Assembly (NCBI GenBank): GCA_002709185.1
Contig: PAQB01000016.1
Span: 1 to 26,502 of the forward strand
Length of the DNA stretch: 26,502 nt
Direction: 5' to 3'
DNA from: Flavobacteriaceae bacterium
GTDB taxonomy: Bacteria; Bacteroidota; Bacteroidia; Flavobacteriales; Flavobacteriaceae
The position numbers and the translations under genes were made by a program. Under the pieces are notes generated by a model. It saw only the letters and a program-made list of their open reading frames with translations. It was not told where the DNA came from and did not search any database. Positions 9,619-17,792 of this stretch are shown piece by piece (position 1 is the first letter of the stretch; each line of letters starts with the position of its first letter).

Positions 9619-10851
9619 TTATCTAATTTTGAGTGTTACAATGGTGAGGATGGCCAATAGAATTCCAACAATCCAAAACCGCGTAACGATTTTACTTTCG
9701 TGATATCCTAGCTTTTGATAATGATGGTGGAGTGGAGACATCTTAAAAATTCGGCGTCCTGCTCCATATTTTTTCTTGGTATATTTAAAGTAGCTGACTT
9801 GCAATACAACAGAAAGGTTTTCTAATAAGAAGATCCCACACAACAAAGGAATCAACCATTCTTTGCGTACAGCAATTGCAATCACAGCTATGATACCCCC
9901 TATCGTTAAACTCCCTGTATCACCCATAAAAACCTGGGCTGGATAGGTGTTGTACCACAAAAATCCAATCAGTGCACCTACAAAAGCAGCAATGAAAATT
10001 GTAATTTCCTCCACCCTTGGGATGTACATAATGTTCAAATAATCTGAAAAAATTATGTTACCTGAAACCCATGCAAAAATACCAAGCGTCAGTGCAATAA
10101 TGGCCGAAGTGCCAGCTGCCAATCCATCGATTCCATCTGTTAGATTGGCACCATTAGAGACCGCGGCAATGATAAAAATGGCAATCAATACAAATACAAT
10201 CCATGCATAGGATTCAAGATTTGGATGTATCCAAGTGATTAAGTCCGCGTAATCAAACTCATTGTCTTTTACGAAAGGAATGGTTGTTTTTGTGGATTTA
10301 CTTTCTGGATAAAACTGAATTACCCTGCTGTCTGATTGTGATACTGAAGCAATCATATCAGAGGGTATTTTCTCTTTAATAGTCACTTCTGAATGAAAAA
10401 ACAATGTCAGCCCAACAATAACACCCAATCCAATTTGACCAATGATTTTGAATTTACCTTTGAGACCGTCTTTGTCGTTTTTGAATTTTTTGATGTAGTC
10501 ATCTATAAAGCCAATGGCTCCCATCCATAGCGTGGTGACCAATAGTAAAATGATATAAATATTATCCAATTTTGCTACTAAAAGAACAGGCAGAATTGTT
10601 GCTAAAATGATGATCAAGCCTCCCATAGTTGGCGTTCCTGCCTTTTCCTTTTGGCCTTCAAGACCCAAATCTCGAATGGTTTCTCCAACTTGTTTTCTTT
10701 GAAGAACTTTAATTATACGCTTGCCAAAAAGGGTAGAGACGGCTAATGACAAAATAACAGCAAATGCAGCTCTAAATGTCAAAAATCCAAAGAGTGAAGC
10801 CCCTGGCATTTGGTATTCATTTTCTAAATATTCAAATAGATAGTACAGCAT
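9619..10851 (-). CDS. mraY: Phospho-MurNAc-pentapeptide-transferase MraY
   Basis: MraY moves phospho-MurNAc-pentapeptide from UDP onto undecaprenyl phosphate, forming lipid I. It is a polytopic membrane enzyme. Catalytic and substrate marks are the Asp pair D117-D118 in [11 protein letters not shown], the NLTDGIDG block (236-243), D311 in FMGDTGSL, and the HHH motif at 375-377 in [19 protein letters not shown] (72-78) is the N-terminal family mark. At 410 residues it is about 50 longer than E. coli MraY. The extra length is a hydrophilic segment at about residues 153-212, between membrane segments after the DDY loop. murF would often lie between murE and mraY but is absent here. The gene starts 1 nt after murE. 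Confidence 0.97.
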   Translation of the reverse strand: MLYYLFEYLENEYQMPGASLFGFLTFRAAFAVILSLAVSTLFGKRIIKVLQRKQVGETIRDLGLEGQKEKAGTPTMGGLIIILATILPVLLVAKLDNIYIILLLVTTLWMGAIGFIDDYIKKFKNDKDGLKGKFKIIGQIGLGVIVGLTLFFHSEVTIKEKIPSDMIASVSQSDSRVIQFYPESKSTKTTIPFVKDNEFDYADLITWIHPNLESYAWIVFVLIAIFIIAAVSNGANLTDGIDGLAAGTSAIIALTLGIFAWVSGNIIFSDYLNIMYIPRVEEITIFIAAFVGALIGFLWYNTYPAQVFMGDTGSLTIGGIIAVIAIAVRKEWLIPLLCGIFLLENLSVVLQVSYFKYTKKKYGAGRRIFKMSPLHHHYQKLGYHESKIVTRFWIVGILLAILTIVTLKIR

Positions 10852-10852
10852 C

Positions 10853-12316
10853 TTATTTTTGCAATTGTTTTAAATAGTTTTGTGTCACTTCAAAATCATT
10901 GAAGTGCGTTTTATCACCATCTATCTCTTGATAGGTTTCATGGCCTTTTCCTGCTACCAATATGATATCACTGGAATTCGCCAATTGACAAGCGGTTTTA
11001 ATCGCTTGATCTCTTTTGGTGATTGAAATAATCTTATTATAATTTTGAGCCTCAACGCCGCGCTCAATCTCAGAAATAATGGCATCTGGATTTTCTGAAC
11101 GTGGGTTGTCGCTTGTAAAAATGACTTTATCACTCAAAGCAGAGGCTATATGACCCATTTTTGATCGCTTTGACTTGTCGCGATCTCCACCGCATCCAAA
11201 AACTGTGATAAGTGTCTCGTTTTTGGTTCTAATTTCATTGATAGTTAATAAAATATTTTTCAAAGCATCAGGTGTGTGCGCATAATCAATGATCACTGTA
11301 ATATTGGAATCGGTAACAAAAAACTGAAAGCGACCACTGACACTTTCTAAATTGCTCATTAATCTCAATACCTCATTGGATTCCATCCCTAGAATATCAG
11401 TACAACCAAAAATAGCGGCTAAGTTATAGGCATTGAAGGCCCCTATTAACCGCGTCCAAATGTCAGAGTCATTGATTTTTAAAAACAATCCTTTAAATTG
11501 ATTCTCTAATATTTTCACTCTATAATTAGAGTAATTTTTTAAAGAATATGTATATATTTTGGCTTTACTGTTTTGAACCATTATCTGGCCGTTTTTGTCA
11601 TCCTGATTGATCAATGCGAACGCTGTTTTCGGAAGCTGGTCAAAAAATGATTTCTTGACATCTCTGTAGGCCGCAAAAGTCTTGTGATAATCCAAGTGAT
11701 CATGTGAAAGGTTGGTAAAAATTCCACCCTTAAATAACAGCCCCTCCGTCCGAAATTGATCAATTCCATGAGAGCTGACTTCCATAAAGCAAAACTCAAC
11801 ACCGGCATCATTCATTAACTTTAAATAATGATTAATCGAAAGTGAATCAGGGGTTGTATGAGTTGCAGTATAAAACTGCTCATGAACTAATATTTTGACG
11901 GTTGAGATCAACCCGACTTTATACCCTGCAGCCTTAAATAAATCGTACAAAAGCGAGGCGACGGTTGTTTTTCCATTGGTGCCTGTAATGCCGATTAAAT
12001 TTAAGTTGTGAGACGGGTGGTTAAAATAATTAGAAGCCATTAAAGCCAATGCTTTTGCAGAATTATCAACTTGTATGTAAGTCACACCTTGATGTTTCGT
12101 TTTAAAATCATCCTCATGAACTATAGCAATAGCTCCTTTTTTAATCGCCTTTTCAATATAATGATGGCCGTCGTCAGCGTTGCCCTTAATGGCTACAAAG
12201 ACATTGTTTTGTTGAACTTTTCTTGAATCAAACTCAATTGTAGAAACCTCTCGATCGGTTGAACCCAAAACCGATTTAATGGCAACTTTATACAGTATAT
12301 CTCTTATTAGTTTCAC
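10853..12316 (-). CDS. murE: UDP-MurNAc-tripeptide synthetase MurE, meso-diaminopimelate type
   Basis: MurE adds the third residue of the stem peptide. Domain 1 holds the UDP site ([15 protein letters not shown], 31-45). The P-loop is GTNGKTT (112-118), HTTPDS (153-158) binds the substrate, and DYAHTPD (344-350) is the C-terminal-domain contact. The specificity motif DNPR is at 403-406. DNPR, rather than the DDNPxx variants of lysine enzymes, predicts meso-diaminopimelate, so the peptidoglycan is probably of the A1-gamma type. The start codon is GTG at 12316-12314, sharing four bases (GTGA) with the ftsI stop, so translation is probably coupled to ftsI. It has 487 residues, normal for the family. 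Confidence 0.97.
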   Translation of the reverse strand: MKLIRDILYKVAIKSVLGSTDREVSTIEFDSRKVQQNNVFVAIKGNADDGHHYIEKAIKKGAIAIVHEDDFKTKHQGVTYIQVDNSAKALALMASNYFNHPSHNLNLIGITGTNGKTTVASLLYDLFKAAGYKVGLISTVKILVHEQFYTATHTTPDSLSINHYLKLMNDAGVEFCFMEVSSHGIDQFRTEGLLFKGGIFTNLSHDHLDYHKTFAAYRDVKKSFFDQLPKTAFALINQDDKNGQIMVQNSKAKIYTYSLKNYSNYRVKILENQFKGLFLKINDSDIWTRLIGAFNAYNLAAIFGCTDILGMESNEVLRLMSNLESVSGRFQFFVTDSNITVIIDYAHTPDALKNILLTINEIRTKNETLITVFGCGGDRDKSKRSKMGHIASALSDKVIFTSDNPRSENPDAIISEIERGVEAQNYNKIISITKRDQAIKTACQLANSSDIILVAGKGHETYQEIDGDKTHFNDFEVTQNYLKQLQK

Positions 12317-14322
12317 GATAGTTCTAATGTAATGCTGGTTTGTGATGTTACTTTTTGACCGCTTCCTACAGACTGTTTACGAACAATCCCACGGCCAATG
12401 ATGGTCACATTCAGACCCATATTTTCTAAAATAGCAATGGCATCCATTGCAGGCATTCCTTTGAGATTTGGCATGATAGTTTTATGGCTCTGAGCCATCT
12501 CATAATAATCTTCATACGCACGTTCGACCCTTTTTGACTTTAAATTGAGATTGTCAATCGTTGCAACAGTTGGCACATCGCTATAAATTTTTTGGGCAAT
12601 TTTTTTAAACACCGGCCCTGAAACATCAGCGCCATAATACCCAACACTTTTATCCGGTTCATGAATTACCACGATGCAAGAATATTTTGGAGAATCCGCG
12701 GGAAAATAACCTGAAAAAGTTGAGATATAATTCAATTGCTCTTTGTTGACATAATTCTTTTGGCAAGTGCCTGTTTTTCCGGCCATCGAGAAATTTTCTG
12801 AGAACAAACCATGACCTGTTCCATGGGATTTCTCAACAACATTCTTAAGCAAAGCTTGTAACTTTTTGATGGTTTCAGGTTTACATATTTGAGGGTTAAT
12901 AATTTCCGTTTCGAAAACTTTTACCGTTTGGTCAATTGCTCTTACCTCTCTAATAAAGCGGGGTTTTACCATGGTACCACCATTGGCTATGGCGTTGTAA
13001 AACGTTAGGGTTTGCAACGGCGTCAAAGAAACACCATAGCCATAGGCCATCCATTGTAAAGCGATACCACTCCAACGGTTGTTTTTGATGCGAGGATCTG
13101 GTATAATGGATTTGCCTTCACCAACAAGGGTTAATCCCAAAGTGTCGTGAAGATTCATTCTGTAGAGGCCATCGACAAAACTAGAAGGGTCTTTTTTGTA
13201 TGCTTCATGAATTGCACGCACTATGCCAGTATTAGATGACACTTCAAAAGCCTTCCCAACAGATATCGCTCCATAGCCACCCTTTTTTGAATCTCGCACC
13301 TTCTTGCCATAAAAAGATAGGATTCCGTTTTTGGTATCTACCAGCGTTGTCGTATCAACCCTTTGGTCTTCTAAGGCCACCGCTAAGGCCATTAGTTTAA
13401 AAGTAGAGCCTGGTTCGTGAGATTCGCCAATGGCATAATTTAACCTTTCATAATACTTACCGCTCGCATTTTTACCGAGATTAGAAATGGCTCTGATTTC
13501 ACCGGTTTGTGTCTCCATGACCACAACAGAACCGTGATCCGCATTGTAAATTTCTAATTGTTCTAAAAGCGCATGGTGGGCGATGTCTTGAATGTTGACA
13601 TCCAAGGTAGTATAAACATCGTATCCGTCTTGAGGCTCACTTTGATTGAAATCATCAATTGGCTTCCATTGCCCTTTACCAATGCTCTGCTTTAGACGCT
13701 TTCCGTCCACACCACGCAAGTAGTCTTTACCAAAAGCACCGTCAATGCCCACACGAGTGGTAAAACCATCATCGTCCGTTCTTTCGTATCCAATGGAGCG
13801 TTGCGCAATGGCACCCAAAGGATAATCGCGTTTTGTTTTTTGGTCGACAATCAATCCCCCTTTGAAGGCGCCTAAATTAAGCAGTGGAAAAGATCTAAAA
13901 TTCAAATAATCTGAATACCCAAGATTTCTGGCCAACAGAAAATATCGGTTTTTATTGGCACGTGCTTTTCTAATGCGCTGCTGCAAGGCTTGAGATGAAT
14001 TATTGTAAAAGTTAGATATTGAATCGCAAAGCCCTCCAATGTGAGTTTCAAAATCTCGACTTGAGGCGGCCAATAAATCGATTCGGATGTCATATTTCGG
14101 AACCGAGGTCGCCAGCAGATTTCCATTTATGGAGTAGACATTACCTCTGTTTGCAGGGATGATAACATCCTTTAGAGTTCTCTTTTCTGCTAAGGCTCTA
14201 TAAGATTCCCCTTCTACAAATTGTATTTTAGTCAATTTAAAAACAACCATCAACGCAAAGACGAACATACATCCTGAAATGAAGTATAGCTTGTTGAGTA
14301 TGTTGGATTCTTTTTCTGACAT
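12313..14322 (-). CDS. ftsI: Division-specific penicillin-binding protein FtsI (PBP2/3 type) with C-terminal PASTA domain
   Basis: This 669-residue class B PBP cross-links septal peptidoglycan. It has one N-terminal membrane anchor (about 13-30), then the non-catalytic dimerisation/pedestal domain with PANRGNVYSINGNLL (56-70). The transpeptidase domain follows, with the nucleophile motif S306-T-F-K309, the SxN motif S362-S-N364 and K516-T-G518. A single PASTA-like module covers about residues 612-669, beginning IMPNLKGM. Enterobacterial FtsI has no PASTA domain, while Bacteroidota and SpoVD-like enzymes often do. It overlaps ftsL by 1 nt (TGATG) and murE by 4 nt. It pairs functionally with FtsW. 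Confidence 0.96.
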   Translation of the reverse strand: MSEKESNILNKLYFISGCMFVFALMVVFKLTKIQFVEGESYRALAEKRTLKDVIIPANRGNVYSINGNLLATSVPKYDIRIDLLAASSRDFETHIGGLCDSISNFYNNSSQALQQRIRKARANKNRYFLLARNLGYSDYLNFRSFPLLNLGAFKGGLIVDQKTKRDYPLGAIAQRSIGYERTDDDGFTTRVGIDGAFGKDYLRGVDGKRLKQSIGKGQWKPIDDFNQSEPQDGYDVYTTLDVNIQDIAHHALLEQLEIYNADHGSVVVMETQTGEIRAISNLGKNASGKYYERLNYAIGESHEPGSTFKLMALAVALEDQRVDTTTLVDTKNGILSFYGKKVRDSKKGGYGAISVGKAFEVSSNTGIVRAIHEAYKKDPSSFVDGLYRMNLHDTLGLTLVGEGKSIIPDPRIKNNRWSGIALQWMAYGYGVSLTPLQTLTFYNAIANGGTMVKPRFIREVRAIDQTVKVFETEIINPQICKPETIKKLQALLKNVVEKSHGTGHGLFSENFSMAGKTGTCQKNYVNKEQLNYISTFSGYFPADSPKYSCIVVIHEPDKSVGYYGADVSGPVFKKIAQKIYSDVPTVATIDNLNLKSKRVERAYEDYYEMAQSHKTIMPNLKGMPAMDAIAILENMGLNVTIIGRGIVRKQSVGSGQKVTSQTSITLELS

Positions 14323-14648
14323 CAGGGTTTATCTGTGTTTGAAGCAATTACAATTTTTAGTGGTGGTGTTGGGGATGGAAATAAGTCTTGATGTTTCATT
14401 CTATCTCTCAAGTTGGATTCCATTTTTAATCCCATGAGCTGGGCCCTTTTTTCAACATATTCGGAACGGAGGGCTTTGACATCTTCGTGAAGTTTTGCGA
14501 TATGATGTACCTTACTATCAGCGCTGTGAGAACTGGCAATCATCACAAGCGCCAGTGATGAAAAAAACAGAATAAGGCGCCATTTTTTATAAGCGCCAGC
14601 ATTGACAAGATAGGTTCCCTTTAAAATGCTATAAATTGTTTTTTTCAT
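14322..14648 (-). CDS. ftsL: FtsL-like division protein (single membrane segment plus coiled coil)
   Basis: This 108-residue protein has a basic cytoplasmic N-terminus, one membrane segment at about residues 24-41 (LILFFSSLALVMIASSHS), and then a periplasmic helix. The helix carries heptad-like spacing of hydrophobic residues (about 47-82, with HHIAKLHEDVKALRSEYVEK) and is predicted to form a coiled coil. This is the topology of FtsL, which joins FtsQ and activates FtsW/FtsI. Sequence conservation of FtsL is low, so the call depends on size, topology and position between rsmH and ftsI, where ftsL normally sits. It starts 7 nt after rsmH and overlaps ftsI by 1 nt. Confidence 0.82.
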   Translation of the reverse strand: MKKTIYSILKGTYLVNAGAYKKWRLILFFSSLALVMIASSHSADSKVHHIAKLHEDVKALRSEYVEKRAQLMGLKMESNLRDRMKHQDLFPSPTPPLKIVIASNTDKP

Positions 14649-14655
14649 CTAATTA

Positions 14656-15552
14656 TTAAAGCTTTTGAGCGATTCTTAATTTTGCACTACGCGCTCTATT
14701 ATTCCTACTAATTTCTTGGGCTGATGGAACTATTAATTTTCCTATTTTCTTAAATGGAACCTCAAAATTTCCAAAAATATCTCTTGCTGGTTCACCTTCA
14801 AATAAACCGTTTCTTATAAATCGTTTTACCAATCGATCTTCTAATGAGTGGTATGAAATTATACTCAGCCTGCCCCCGGGCTTTAAAAGATCTCTTGCAT
14901 CCATCAAAAAAGATTTCAACACTTCTAATTCATCATTGACCTCTATGCGAACGGCTTGGTATATTTGAGCCAATATTTTGTTTTGTTTACCCTGAGGTAA
15001 ATGAGGCCGTAACAGCGATTTTAATTGAAATGTAGTTTCAATAGGAGCTTCACGCCTACCCGCCACGATTGTTTTTGCCAATGCTGGTGCAGATCGTAAT
15101 TCTCCGTAGTCTTTGAACAAACGACTCAAATGATCCTGTTCGTAATTGTTAATTACGGTTTGAGCTGACAGGGAATTATCTTGATTCATTCGCATGTCTA
15201 AGGGCGCATCAAAGCGAATGGAAAAACCGCGTTGTGGCGCATCAAACTGATGTGAAGAAACTCCAAAATCAGCTAAAATTCCATCGACTGAAGTCAACCC
15301 ATGAAATTTCAAAAATCGCTTGAGATACATAAAATTTTCATTAATTAATAAAAACCTAGCGTCATCAATAGTATTTAAAAGAGCGTCTTTATCCTGATCA
15401 AATGCGATCAATTTACCTTTGGAGCCAATGCGTTTTAAAATTTCTTTACTGTGACCACCACCACCAAAAGTCACATCTACATATACACCATCATTTTTTA
15501 TATCCAAGCCACCGACAGCCTCATTGAGCAAAACTGGATTATGATAATCCAT
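14656..15552 (-). CDS. rsmH: 16S rRNA (cytosine(1402)-N(4))-methyltransferase RsmH (MraW)
   Basis: RsmH methylates N4 of C1402 in 16S rRNA using S-adenosylmethionine. I start it at MDYHNPVLLNEAV, the usual family N-terminus, giving 298 residues. An in-frame ATG two codons earlier (15558) is an equally possible start, and the open frame back to 15627 lies inside mraZ and is not needed. The SAM loop is FGGGGHS (29-35). ADFGVSSHQ (94-102) and DAPLDMRM are catalytic-core marks. SYHSLEDRLVKRF and NNRARSAKLR close the protein. The start overlaps the 3' end of mraZ by 14 nt, so the two are probably translationally coupled. Confidence 0.95.
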   Translation of the reverse strand: MDYHNPVLLNEAVGGLDIKNDGVYVDVTFGGGGHSKEILKRIGSKGKLIAFDQDKDALLNTIDDARFLLINENFMYLKRFLKFHGLTSVDGILADFGVSSHQFDAPQRGFSIRFDAPLDMRMNQDNSLSAQTVINNYEQDHLSRLFKDYGELRSAPALAKTIVAGRREAPIETTFQLKSLLRPHLPQGKQNKILAQIYQAVRIEVNDELEVLKSFLMDARDLLKPGGRLSIISYHSLEDRLVKRFIRNGLFEGEPARDIFGNFEVPFKKIGKLIVPSAQEISRNNRARSAKLRIAQKL

Positions 15553-16006
15553 CGGCATCGTCTTGACCCATGACATCTTCGGCCAAGGACGCAAAATCGC
15601 TGGCGGCATCGTCAATAGCTTTCTCATACTGGGCTTTATCCCATATTTCTACAATATTGACGGCAGAGGATACCACAATTTCTTTCTTAATCCCTGCAAA
15701 ACCAATCAAGTCTTTGGGAATCAATAAACGACCAGAAACATCCAATTCAATGGCCTTTACGCCGGCTGTAAATCTTCGTATGAAATCGTTATTTTTCTTC
15801 TTAAAGCGGTTCAACTTATTGACCTTTTGCATTAGGGCTTCCCATTCTTCTAAAGGATAAAGTTCAAGACATGGCTGAAATACCGCACGCTTCAACACAA
15901 ATCCCTTGGCTAGTGATGAAACCAGTTGCTTTTTTAGAGCCACAGGAAGCATCAAACGCCCTTTGGCATCGGCCTTACATTCATATGTTCCAATCAGAGT
16001 ATGCAT
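15539..16006 (-). CDS. mraZ: MraZ transcriptional regulator of the dcw cluster
   Basis: MraZ is a ring-forming DNA-binding protein built from two SpoVT/AbrB-type modules. Each module shows the DxxGR core: D13-A-K-G16-R17 followed by MLP, and D89-V-S-G92-R93 followed by LIP. Its 155 residues are normal. In E. coli MraZ represses its own operon, and in a mycoplasma it has been described as an activator, in both cases through tandem GTG-containing repeats upstream of mraZ. Three such repeats lie at 16055-16084, so autogenous control is very likely. It is the first gene of the minus-strand cluster, and its 3' end overlaps rsmH. Confidence 0.96.
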   Translation of the reverse strand: MHTLIGTYECKADAKGRLMLPVALKKQLVSSLAKGFVLKRAVFQPCLELYPLEEWEALMQKVNKLNRFKKKNNDFIRRFTAGVKAIELDVSGRLLIPKDLIGFAGIKKEIVVSSAVNIVEIWDKAQYEKAIDDAASDFASLAEDVMGQDDADGLS

Positions 16007-16038
16007 GTGGTTCTACAAATAAGATGATTTGCTATTTC

Positions 16039-16046
16039 CAAATTTA
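16039..16046 (-). promoter_or_regulatory. Promoter -7 element of the mraZ/dcw operon
   Basis: The minus strand reads TAAATTTG, a full match to the Bacteroidota -7 consensus TAnnTTTG. Transcription would start near 16033, giving a leader of about 27 nt before the mraZ ATG. At the expected -33 distance (about 16066-16068) there is no TTG. That position lies inside the second MraZ box. The promoter therefore seems to depend on, or be blocked by, protein bound to the boxes. Confidence 0.55.
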
Positions 16047-16054
16047 GAAAATAA

Positions 16055-16084
16055 TTACCACTTTTTACCACTTTTTACCACTTT
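16055..16084 (-). promoter_or_regulatory. Three tandem MraZ-binding boxes
   Basis: Three perfect, contiguous 10-bp repeats read AAAGTGGTAA on the minus strand, at 16075-16084, 16065-16074 and 16055-16064. The one-turn spacing and GTGG core match known MraZ operators, which are tandem GTG(G)-containing repeats with 10-bp spacing upstream of mraZ. They lie 49 nt before the mraZ start codon and cover the -33 region of the candidate promoter. This is the expected docking site for a MraZ ring that presents several DNA-binding faces. Confidence 0.85.
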
Positions 16085-16307
16085 GTTAATAAATTTCTAC
16101 AAAACGCAAAATAATTCGACAAACAACGCATATTTAATGGCTTAAATTGCTGATTATCAACTATTAATATTATATACCAATAAATTAACATTTGCCCTTT
16201 AATTTGACTGTTTTGTGTAAAATATTGAGGGTGGTTTAGTGTAATCAAGGACATACGATTGGTGTTTTGAATTGTATTATTTTAAATATTTATTAAATAA
16301 AATTGAT

Positions 16308-16315
16308 TAGCTTTG
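16308..16315 (+). promoter_or_regulatory. Promoter -7 element of the hydrolase/ysxC operon
   Basis: TAGCTTTG is a full match to TAnnTTTG, 28 nt upstream of the ATG at 16344. That predicts a leader of about 23 nt. There is no TTG 19-20 nt further upstream, where the sequence is A/T only, so the -33 element is poor or absent. Confidence 0.5.
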
Positions 16316-16343
16316 CTCACAGACCAATTAGCAAATACATTGT

Positions 16344-17108
16344 ATGAATTACGATTTAAAGAAGGACGGAAAATTTAAATATGCCGAAATTGGAGAAGGA
16401 CGCGTTATCATTATTTTGCACGGTCTTATGGGCGGGCTCAGTAATTTTGACGGTGTGATTAAAAAATTTAGCCAAAATGGATATAAACTGGTTTTACCGG
16501 AGCTTCCTGTCTACACCCAAAGTCTCATCAATACAAATGTCAAAAGCTTTGCCAAATACCTCGGAGAATTTATTGATCACAAAGACTATAATGATGTCAT
16601 ACTTGTCGGAAACTCTTTAGGGGGTCATATTGGTTTGTACTACACTAAAAATAATTTGGAGAGAGTTGGCGGAATTGTTCTCGCAGGAAGCTCCGGCCTT
16701 TACGAAAGTGCCATGGGTAGCGGCTACACCAAACGCAGCGACTACAATGTTATGAGAGCCAAAGTTGAGGAAGTTTTCTACGATCCAGCTGTAGCAACGA
16801 AAGAAATTGTTGATGATGTTTATTCAACCGTTAACGACCGTAGCAAACTGGTAAAAACGCTTGCCATTGCCAAAAGCGCAATTCGTCATAATATGTCTAA
16901 AGATCTTCCTAAAATTAATACACCTGCTTGCATTATTTGGGGTAAAAATGACATTGTAACGCCCCCAAATGTTGCAGAAGAGTTTCACAGTCTTTTACCA
17001 AATTCTGAATTGTACTGGATTGACAAATGCGGTCACGCCGCAATGATGGAACATCCAGACCGCTTTAATGAAATTCTTGCGGAATGGCTTGAAAAAAGCG
17101 GCCTATAA
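16344..17108 (+). CDS. Alpha/beta-fold hydrolase
   Basis: This 254-residue cytosolic protein has the complete alpha/beta-hydrolase catalytic set. The oxyanion-hole HG is at 26-27 in ILHGLMGG, the nucleophile is S91 in the elbow GNSLGG (89-94), the acid is probably D203 in GKNDIVTP, and the base is H231 in CGHAAMMEHP. A helical cap would fall at about 115-185. No signal peptide is seen. The substrate cannot be told from sequence; the family includes esterases, lipases and C-C bond hydrolases. It precedes ysxC by 10 nt on the same strand and probably shares its transcript. Family call firm, function open. Confidence 0.88.
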   Translation: MNYDLKKDGKFKYAEIGEGRVIIILHGLMGGLSNFDGVIKKFSQNGYKLVLPELPVYTQSLINTNVKSFAKYLGEFIDHKDYNDVILVGNSLGGHIGLYYTKNNLERVGGIVLAGSSGLYESAMGSGYTKRSDYNVMRAKVEEVFYDPAVATKEIVDDVYSTVNDRSKLVKTLAIAKSAIRHNMSKDLPKINTPACIIWGKNDIVTPPNVAEEFHSLLPNSELYWIDKCGHAAMMEHPDRFNEILAEWLEKSGL

Positions 17109-17118
17109 GTTATACAAA

Positions 17119-17721
17119 ATGCGCATCACATCCGCAACATTTGTCGTTAGTAACCAAGAGGTTTCTAAATGCCCAAAAAACCAACTTCCTGAATATGCTT
17201 TTATCGGGAGGAGTAATGTTGGCAAGTCATCTCTAATTAATATGATTACCAACCAAAAAAAATTGGCAAAAACTTCTGGTCGCCCTGGTAAAACCCAGCT
17301 CATCAATCATTTTATCATAAACAACCAATGGTATTTGGTTGATTTACCTGGCTATGGATATGCCCGTGTTTCTAGATCTACAAAAAACACCTTTCAAAAA
17401 TTTATCACCGCCTATTTTAAACAAAGAAAACAACTGGTTTGTGCTTTTGTTTTGATTGATATTCGTCATGAACCGCTGCAAATTGACCTCAATTTCATGC
17501 AATGGTTAGGCGAAAATAACATCGCTTTCAATATTGTTTTTACAAAGTCTGATAAATTAAAATCCAAAGCAATTGAAAAAAATATTGAGGCTTACAAACA
17601 AGTTATGAAACAGACTTGGGAGGAAATGCCTCCTTATTTTATAACCTCTTCATCAAATTATGTTGGAAAAGAAGACTTGCTGAACTGCATTGGTCAAATT
17701 AATTCATCTTTGGATAATTAA
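17119..17721 (+). CDS. engB: Ribosome biogenesis GTP-binding protein YsxC/EngB
   Basis: This is a small P-loop GTPase needed for 50S subunit assembly in the bacteria studied. From the ATG at 17119 it has 200 residues, normal for the family. An upstream in-frame ATG at 17068 lies inside the hydrolase gene and would add 17 unconserved residues, so I reject it. Motifs are G1 GRSNVGKSS (30-38), the GKTQLINHF region with the switch threonine, G3 DLPGYGYA (74-81), and G4 TKSD. It follows the hydrolase by 10 nt, and a hairpin terminator at 17744-17768 ends the unit. Confidence 0.95.
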   Translation: MRITSATFVVSNQEVSKCPKNQLPEYAFIGRSNVGKSSLINMITNQKKLAKTSGRPGKTQLINHFIINNQWYLVDLPGYGYARVSRSTKNTFQKFITAYFKQRKQLVCAFVLIDIRHEPLQIDLNFMQWLGENNIAFNIVFTKSDKLKSKAIEKNIEAYKQVMKQTWEEMPPYFITSSSNYVGKEDLLNCIGQINSSLDN

Positions 17722-17743
17722 ATTTTCAATTTGAAAAAATTAT

Positions 17744-17768
17744 AATCTTTTCTGAGAAGATTTTTTTT
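17744..17768 (+). terminator. Intrinsic terminator after engB
   Basis: AATCTTTT (17744-17751) pairs with the following AGAAGATT through an 8-bp stem with one G-T pair and a 3-nt CTG loop. The stem runs directly into eight T (17761-17768). It lies 22 nt after the engB stop codon, as expected for a plus-strand rho-independent terminator. The stem is AT-rich, so some read-through to the permease gene is possible. Confidence 0.7.
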
Positions 17769-17775
17769 ACTTTAG
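17768..17775 (+). promoter_or_regulatory. Possible -7 element of the mlaE/mlaF-type operon
   Basis: TACTTTAG matches TAnnTTTG at seven of eight positions and lies 17 nt before the permease ATG. Its -33 region would fall within the engB terminator stem, which lacks TTG. A promoter is expected because of the terminator, but this site is only a candidate. Confidence 0.25.
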
Positions 17776-17792
17776 CAACAAGATTAGAGTTC

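Larger units (their letters stand above)
16007..16343. other. Divergent intergenic region between mraZ and the hydrolase gene
   Basis: This 337-nt gene-free stretch separates the minus-strand division cluster from the plus-strand hydrolase gene. It holds the mraZ -7 element (16039-16046), the MraZ boxes (16055-16084) and a plus-strand -7 element (16308-16315). The rest, about 16085-16307, is very AT-rich. I see no open frame with gene-like features, tRNA or clear hairpin there, so it may only be spacer or carry sites I cannot recognise. Confidence 0.7.

Noticed and set aside
15553..15627. Extended N-terminus of RsmH from the ATG at 15627
   Set aside because: The extra 25 residues lie inside mraZ in another frame, and the conserved family N-terminus begins at MDYHNPVLL.
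16055..16084. Tandem repeats as a possible CRISPR array or satellite
   Set aside because: The units are 10 bp and directly contiguous with no spacers. Their position upstream of mraZ and GTGG core fit MraZ operator boxes.
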